Made by a program: the position numbers and the translations under genes
Notes under the pieces: model-generated
The model's input: only the letters and a program-made list of their open reading frames with translations
Database searches by the model: none
Told to the model about the DNA's origin: nothing
Shown here: positions 33,687-38,809 of the stretch, in pieces
Numbering within the stretch: position 1 is the first letter of the stretch
How the letters are laid out: each line of letters begins with the position of its first letter
NCBI GenBank assembly: GCA_040403535.1
Contig: JBBAKL010000024.1
Coordinates: 1 to 38,809, forward strand
Reading direction: 5' to 3'
Length of the DNA: 38,809 bases
Origin: JAHEYG01 sp040403535
GTDB taxonomy: Bacteria; Bacteroidota; Bacteroidia; B-17B0; Aurantibacillaceae

Positions 33687-34706
33687 ATGTATATCGATTT
33701 AAGAAGCGACACAGTTACTAAGCCATCAAAAGCAATGATGGAAGCAATGATGAATGCGGAAGTTGGCGATGATGTGTTTAATGAAGATACAACAGTAATA
33801 GCTTTAGAAAATAAATCGGCAGCACTATTTGGTAAAGAAGCCGGATTGTTTTGTCCTAGTGGCACTATGACCAACCAGATAGCCATAAAAGTTCATACGC
33901 AACCCGGAGATGAAGTGTTGTGTGATGTTAACTCACATATTTACAATTACGAAGGCGGAGGAATTTCTTTTAATTCGGGTGCACAAGCTAAATTAATTCA
34001 AGGCAACAGAGGAAGAATTACGGCAGAAGAAATTGAAATGAATATTAATGGTGATTTTGATTGGTTAACCCGAACATCTTTGGTTAGTCTGGAAAACACG
34101 GTTAATCGCGCCGGAGGTTCTTATTACACATTGGAACAAGTAAAACCAATTAAAAAATTATGCGACGCGAAAAAACTCAAATTACACTTAGACGGTGCTA
34201 GAATTTTTAATGCCTTAGCGGAGACTAAAGAAAGCACTAAGGCCACTGGTGAATTATTTGACAGCATTTCAATCTGTCTATCTAAAGGATTAGGAACACC
34301 TGCCGGATCCGTTTTACTTGGAACAAAAGAGTTTATAAAGCGGGCAAGAAGAGTTAGAAAAGTTTTTGGCGGAGGGATGCGACAAGCCGGATATCTGGCC
34401 GCAGCCGGTATTTATGCCTTGGACAACAATATTGAAAGACTAAAGGAAGACCATCAAAGAGCTAAACAACTGGAAGCTATTTTAAAGACTTTACCATATG
34501 TAGAATCCATTTTGCCGGTTGATACCAATATTGTCATTTTTGATATTAATCCGAAAATAAGCAGTATTGAGATGGAAAAGAAATTGCTTGAAAAAAACAT
34601 CAAATCAGTAGGATTCGGGAAAAACACGATGCGCTTGGTAACGCACCTGGATTATACGGATGAAATGTTATCGCAAACTGAAAAAGCCTTGCGTTCTATT
34701 CAATAA
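33687..34706 (+). CDS. Low-specificity L-threonine aldolase
   Basis: PLP enzyme that splits threonine and related beta-hydroxy amino acids into glycine and an aldehyde. The 339-residue protein has RSDTVTKPSKAMMEAM, FCPSGTMTNQIAIKVH, ISLENTVNRAGG-like SLENTVNRAGGS, LHLDGARIFNA and SISICLSKGLGTPAGSVLLG (PLP-lysine in LSKGLG). Motifs and length are normal. It overlaps the end of the opposite-strand PHP gene by 11 bases. Confidence 0.95.
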   Translation: MYIDLRSDTVTKPSKAMMEAMMNAEVGDDVFNEDTTVIALENKSAALFGKEAGLFCPSGTMTNQIAIKVHTQPGDEVLCDVNSHIYNYEGGGISFNSGAQAKLIQGNRGRITAEEIEMNINGDFDWLTRTSLVSLENTVNRAGGSYYTLEQVKPIKKLCDAKKLKLHLDGARIFNALAETKESTKATGELFDSISICLSKGLGTPAGSVLLGTKEFIKRARRVRKVFGGGMRQAGYLAAAGIYALDNNIERLKEDHQRAKQLEAILKTLPYVESILPVDTNIVIFDINPKISSIEMEKKLLEKNIKSVGFGKNTMRLVTHLDYTDEMLSQTEKALRSIQ

Positions 34707-36120
34707 CCAACTTCTGTGTCTTACTGAATGTATCGGTTTTTACTTCTACAAAGTAAATCCCCTTGTCTAATTCAGATGTTGAAATTTTAACTTCTCCGTT
34801 AGTATAGATTTCAGAGAATATTTTTTTACCTGTGATGTCGGTAATGTTAACCTGATAGTTTTGATTTAAACCGGTTGCAATATATAATACAGAGTTCACC
34901 GGATTTGGAAACATAATGAACGAAAAATCGTTTTTAATTTCAGGAACCGATGCAAAAGTACTTAAACGGTACCATATTGGAGAACTTACTATCCGATCAC
35001 CGTCGTTTTGAATCACTTCTACAAAGTAATATTTGTTAGTTCCCGGAACCATTGCATTATCTGTAAACGATAACGTGTTATTAGATTTTGAAACGGCTAA
35101 TACAGTTGGGTAACTATTACTGCCTGTTACACCCGACCATAGTTTAACTGAATCGGCTAATTCACCATCATCATCATTATGGATAATGTTTATAACAGGG
35201 GGCGTAATACCCGAAGTAGAATCGCCCATTATTTTGGTTCCTATTTTAAAATCCAATTTAGTATTCCAGTCATCGCTTGCGTAAAAATGCATTGCTTTCA
35301 TAGCAGTGTAAAAGTTAGACTGTGTAAGCGAAGGGGCCATTACCACCAATCGTCCGGCATTATTTCTACCAAAAGTTAAATAATGATTGTCGTGATCATA
35401 AGTCATACCCACATGATAACCCATTGAAAGCAATTTTCTGTAGTAATTAAAATAATCTCCGCTTGGATAATCGCTATAGTTTGTAAGCGTACTAAATGCC
35501 AAGCCACTTCTAAATGGCAAACCAACTATTGCTGAATCATAAGAAAGACTATATGGATTTGTTGTTAAATACTGAAAATCATTCCAGCCAGGGTGAGCTA
35601 AATAACAAAATGCGTTAGGGCTACTATTTATCAGCTTAAACAAAGTCGCATAATCCGATTTAGCGCAGTAAACATTATAGTTTCCATTTTCCCAGCCTAT
35701 TAATTGATTGTAACCGTAAACAATTACATGGCCATCACCGGAATTTGTAGTAACCCCCCACTCCATGCCGTAAAAACAAAGGAATGTGTTTTCCTGGTTG
35801 GCACTATTTGCCTGTGACATTCCTAAGGCATAATCAGCAAGCTGCATTCCGGCATTTGAGTGATTATGATCCGAAATTCCTAAAAAATTAAAATGAAGAG
35901 ACGCTTTGGCAAAAACAAAATCTCCTGCCGGAGTGGAAGTGCCTGTGGTTGCGGCATCTTTATTCCCGTCAGAATAACCCGAATGCGAATGGAGATTGCC
36001 ATAATAATAATTTAACGGTTGTGCTTTATTTGCTAAAACAATCAACATTAATAACCCGATAATATATACTCTATTTTTCAATACCATAAATCTACACAAA
36101 ATAAGTCCTGTTTTATTCAT
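34696..36120 (-). CDS. Secreted PHP-domain protein with T9SS C-terminal sorting domain
   Basis: A 474-residue protein: N-terminal signal peptide (VYIIGLLMLIVLANKAQ), PHP/CehA-McbA-type metal hydrolase (YGNLHSHSGYSDG with H44 and H46, SDHNHSN with D84 and H85, MEWG with E119, LAHPGW with H175, TYDHDNHY), a middle ending in Ig-like strands, and a last ~75 residues of type A T9SS sorting domain (FIMFPNPVNSVLYI...KLVIE). The metal ligands look complete, so a secreted phosphoesterase-like or related hydrolase is likely; the substrate is unknown. Two starts are possible: ATG at 36120 or the ATG at 36087, which gives a shorter normal signal peptide. Its export by the T9SS is inferred from the CTD. 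Confidence 0.88.
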   Translation of the reverse strand: MNKTGLILCRFMVLKNRVYIIGLLMLIVLANKAQPLNYYYGNLHSHSGYSDGNKDAATTGTSTPAGDFVFAKASLHFNFLGISDHNHSNAGMQLADYALGMSQANSANQENTFLCFYGMEWGVTTNSGDGHVIVYGYNQLIGWENGNYNVYCAKSDYATLFKLINSSPNAFCYLAHPGWNDFQYLTTNPYSLSYDSAIVGLPFRSGLAFSTLTNYSDYPSGDYFNYYRKLLSMGYHVGMTYDHDNHYLTFGRNNAGRLVVMAPSLTQSNFYTAMKAMHFYASDDWNTKLDFKIGTKIMGDSTSGITPPVINIIHNDDDGELADSVKLWSGVTGSNSYPTVLAVSKSNNTLSFTDNAMVPGTNKYYFVEVIQNDGDRIVSSPIWYRLSTFASVPEIKNDFSFIMFPNPVNSVLYIATGLNQNYQVNITDITGKKIFSEIYTNGEVKISTSELDKGIYFVEVKTDTFSKTQKLVIE

Positions 36121-36205
36121 TTTAACTAATAAAAAAACAAAATTTAGCCAAAATTGTTAATAGAAACGATAAAGTTTTGTGAATGGAATTTCGCTTAAAA
36201 TAACT

Positions 36206-36213
36206 TATATTTG
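36206..36213 (+). promoter_or_regulatory. -7 box (TATATTTG) next to the ATG at 36218
   Basis: Perfect TAnnTTTG ending four bases before the ATG of the lipoprotein gene. Normal use would start the transcript at the start codon. A TTTG lies at 36176 but 26 bases from the box, too far for a usual -33. Confidence 0.4.
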
Positions 36214-36217
36214 TGTA

Positions 36218-37825
36218 ATGCGCTTACAAATTAAATTATTTACACTAATCGCTATTTTATGCGCAATTCTATTTTCTTGCAGAAAATCTAATGAAGCTAA
36301 TTGGGATGTTGACATTCAGGCTCCCATTGCAAGAAGTTCACTTAACATTAAGAATTTCTTAAGCGATAGCTTATTTACTTCTGATCCTACAGGACTACTC
36401 CACTTATCTTTCTCCAAAAAAATAGCCGGATTTCAGCTCGACTCCTTGATTGCAATTCCGGATACTGTATTAAATTACTCCTTTTTTCTTGCGCCGGGCT
36501 CTAAGTTATTTATTGCTCCTGGCAGCAATATTCCCGGATTTCCGCAAACACAGGAAATTGTTTTAGATATCAGTAACGGAGTTGAGTTAAGAAATGTAGT
36601 AATTAATGAAGGTAAAATTAAAATCGATTACACCAATACCTACACCCAACCCCTTGTTTTTGACCTAACATTACCCGGGGCCACTAAATATGGTTTACCA
36701 TTTAAGATTAAAGAAACAATTAATCCGGGCGCTTCCAACAGTACAAAGTTCTACGATATTAGCGGCTACAACATTAAGCTTACCGGCTCAACCGGAAATA
36801 AAATTAACGCCCTTGTTCAGATCATTAATGTTTCTGTAGCGCCTACAGCGCAACCCGACACCATCAGAGGCGGACAAGGCGTTGCCACCAAACTATCGTA
36901 TACCAAACTGGTACCCTATTATGTGGAGGGATATTTTGGTCAGCAAAACATTGACCTCAATTATGATTCTGTAGCCCTGAACCTGAGCAAAAATTTACAA
37001 GCAAGTAACTTAAAAATAAACTCCGCTTATATCAATTTTAACATTGTAAATGAATTTGGTGTAGATATCAACGCTCAATTAAACAACATTAATTCTATTA
37101 ACACTTATAGTAACAACTCCGTTCCGTTAAACGCAAATGGATTATCCAATTTAAACATTAACCGGGCAGGCAAAACCAACACTTTTTCTAGCCCTGTTTT
37201 CCCTTCGGTAAAAACCGTATCAGTAAACACAGGTAATTCCAACCTAAAACCATTTCTGGAAAATCTTCCTGATTTTTTAACCTACCAGGGTAAAATTATC
37301 ATTAATCCTTTTGGAAATATTTCAGGATCCAACGACTTCGCCTTTTTAAACACCGGCATTAAAATTTATGCAGAAGTGGATATGCCTTTACAAATAAGAG
37401 CAGATTATTTTAAGCTGACTTCTACAAGCGCTATTGACCTAACCAATATTCAACAAATTGAAAATATAAATTACGGCAAGCTCATATTACAAGCCACCAA
37501 TGGTTATCCCTTTAATGCCGTATTACAAGGTTATATTTTAAACGAACAGAATCAAGTTATTGATTCGTTATTTACAGTTCCAAACAACGAAATTCAAAGA
37601 GGCACAATTGACGCAAATTACCTAGTGCTAAGTCCGGTTTACACCAAACTCGAAATAAATTTGGATAAAACTAAGTTAGAACATTTAAAGGCTTGTAAAT
37701 TTATAAGATTTGTTTCGCAATTTAACTTGCCAACACCTCAACCTCCTGATATCAAAATTCTGGATAAATATAATCTAGATCTTATTTTAAGTTTTGATAT
37801 CAATTATAAAGCGCGAAGAAAATAA
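36218..37825 (+). CDS. Large lipoprotein of unknown function
   Basis: A 535-residue lipoprotein: LIAILCAILFSC gives the lipobox LFSC (Cys21), then about 500 residues of beta-rich sequence (many Asn, Thr, Ser and hydrophobic strands). I do not recognise a named family. An upstream GTG adds 13 codons, but the ATG at 36218 gives the proper signal peptide. The stop overlaps the next gene's ATG (TAATG), so the lipoprotein and the outer-membrane-type protein following it are translated together and probably act together in the outer membrane. Confidence 0.82.
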   Translation: MRLQIKLFTLIAILCAILFSCRKSNEANWDVDIQAPIARSSLNIKNFLSDSLFTSDPTGLLHLSFSKKIAGFQLDSLIAIPDTVLNYSFFLAPGSKLFIAPGSNIPGFPQTQEIVLDISNGVELRNVVINEGKIKIDYTNTYTQPLVFDLTLPGATKYGLPFKIKETINPGASNSTKFYDISGYNIKLTGSTGNKINALVQIINVSVAPTAQPDTIRGGQGVATKLSYTKLVPYYVEGYFGQQNIDLNYDSVALNLSKNLQASNLKINSAYINFNIVNEFGVDINAQLNNINSINTYSNNSVPLNANGLSNLNINRAGKTNTFSSPVFPSVKTVSVNTGNSNLKPFLENLPDFLTYQGKIIINPFGNISGSNDFAFLNTGIKIYAEVDMPLQIRADYFKLTSTSAIDLTNIQQIENINYGKLILQATNGYPFNAVLQGYILNEQNQVIDSLFTVPNNEIQRGTIDANYLVLSPVYTKLEINLDKTKLEHLKACKFIRFVSQFNLPTPQPPDIKILDKYNLDLILSFDINYKARRK

Positions 37826-38809
37826 TGTTGAACCGATTCTTCATAACATTAATTTTATTGGTTTTCGCGTTTGTCACCAAATCGCAATACAACACTGATT
37901 TCGTCAACTTTAGTAAAACGGGTAACTGCGTTTCGTTAAATTCCGATTACGAAGCAGGTTCAAACGGATTTCAGAATGCCATGATGAATAAATTGTTATT
38001 TGGCGGTTACATTGACAAAGAAATGAAAGACGCTGCACTAAAAAACATGCGTGGCTACAATCAGGTTGGAATAAACTTAAATTATGGCGTAAGTGCTTTT
38101 TTTGGTAAAAAACCAAATTACTCTTTCATGATAGGTTTAAAAAATCAGGAAATATTAAATGCCACTTATACCAAAGATTTTTTTACACTTATATTTTATG
38201 GCAATAAGCCTTTTTTAAATAAAACAGCCAACTTCAGTGGTACAAACATTAACGCTTTAAGATTCCAGGAAGTAAAAATTGGGATTATGATGCATAAAGT
38301 TGATACCAATGCTAAAATTGGCGTTTCTATTTCTTTTGTAAAAGGCGAACAGTTATTCTATGTAAAAGCCAATAAAAACTCTTCCTTATACACCAATGCA
38401 GATGGTACCGAGCTGATTTTTCAATCTAATTTTAACATGGCAATCAGTGATACATCCAAAAAGAAAAATTTCTTAGCCTATAATGGTCTTGGTGCAAGTG
38501 CCGATATCTTTTTTGAAACGCCCTATAAAAGCAAAATAGGAAAACACAGTGTGCTAACCGTTAACGCAAATAACATTGGGTTTATTCACTGGATGGATAA
38601 CAGTGTTCAGTACAGCAGCGATTCAACGTTAAAATTTGACGGTTACCACATCAACAACATATTGGATTTAAAAGATTCAACTTTAAATCAGATTAATACC
38701 GATAGTGTTTTGTCTGAAGTAACCAATGCAAGAAAAGAATCCTTCAACACAAATATACCTACCAATTTACTAATTGTAAATAAAATTTATTTCGGTAAAA
38801 AAAGAGTGG
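37825..38809 (+). CDS. Outer-membrane protein, DUF5723-like (3' end cut by window)
   Basis: The first 328 codons are present without a stop and the gene runs off the right edge. Signal peptide MLNRFFITLILLVFAFVTKSQ, then a beta-strand-rich sequence with GYNQVGINLNYGVSAFFGKK and ALRFQEVKIGIMMHKVDTNAKIGVSISFVKG, like the DUF5723 family of Bacteroidota outer-membrane proteins. The family match is from memory and moderate. It is translationally coupled to the large lipoprotein gene by TAATG. Confidence 0.8.
   Translation, partial: MLNRFFITLILLVFAFVTKSQYNTDFVNFSKTGNCVSLNSDYEAGSNGFQNAMMNKLLFGGYIDKEMKDAALKNMRGYNQVGINLNYGVSAFFGKKPNYSFMIGLKNQEILNATYTKDFFTLIFYGNKPFLNKTANFSGTNINALRFQEVKIGIMMHKVDTNAKIGVSISFVKGEQLFYVKANKNSSLYTNADGTELIFQSNFNMAISDTSKKKNFLAYNGLGASADIFFETPYKSKIGKHSVLTVNANNIGFIHWMDNSVQYSSDSTLKFDGYHINNILDLKDSTLNQINTDSVLSEVTNARKESFNTNIPTNLLIVNKIYFGKKRV

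Noticed and set aside
1..38809. Horizontally acquired island or mobile element
   Set aside because: No integrase, transposase, flanking repeats, tRNA or composition break is seen; the gene content is housekeeping and envelope genes throughout.

Overview
The window is chromosomal DNA from an AT-rich member of the Bacteroidota. The evidence is a porP/sprF-gldK-gldL gliding/type IX secretion (T9SS) block at the left edge, a secreted protein with a T9SS-type C-terminal sorting domain, an insert-bearing Nif3, several signal peptides ending in a short Ala/Ser-Gln junction, weak Shine-Dalgarno sequences, and -7 boxes that fit the Bacteroidota pattern TAnnTTTG. The order or family cannot be fixed from this sequence. 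I saw no phage, insertion sequence, integron, CRISPR array, rRNA or tRNA; it looks like ordinary core genome.

Left part (1-11325, all minus strand): gldL (cut by the window edge), gldK and porP; an aspartate kinase; then a long operon read miaB, sigma-54-type AAA+ activator, TPR/SpoIIE-phosphatase membrane protein, lptE, an unknown charged TPR-like protein, secG, closed by a clear terminator at 4594-4618. A regulator-plus-phosphatase signalling pair is thus embedded between tRNA modification and envelope biogenesis genes.

Middle (11326-25441): topA with a lysine-rich tail and a strong terminator; mgtE overlapping a small lipoprotein gene; convergent purA; ribH preceded by a stem-loop; a TPR membrane protein; divergent recF, a DUF721/DciA-like gene, an M28 peptidase and a DinB-like protein; convergent ung; a 43-residue lipoprotein with its own promoter and terminator; an OsmC protein; an outer-membrane-type protein directly abutting lipA.

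Right part (25547-38809): a four-gene minus-strand unit of ECF sigma factor, probable anti-sigma with repeated F-x-x-P-x-x-Y-F motifs, Spy/CpxP-like periplasmic protein and outer-membrane protein. This is the best candidate here for an under-described system. It is followed by a small membrane protein, purine nucleoside phosphorylase and lpxK, then nif3, a zinc-ribbon coiled-coil protein, an O-methyltransferase and threonine aldolase, a PHP-domain T9SS cargo, and a lipoprotein/outer-membrane-protein pair, the second cut by the right edge.

Where an upstream TTG or GTG extends a reading frame but an ATG fits the family better, the ATG is used: aspartate kinase, ribH, the TPR protein, nif3, the O-methyltransferase and two lipoproteins. 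All functional assignments come from reading motifs by eye; no database search was run.
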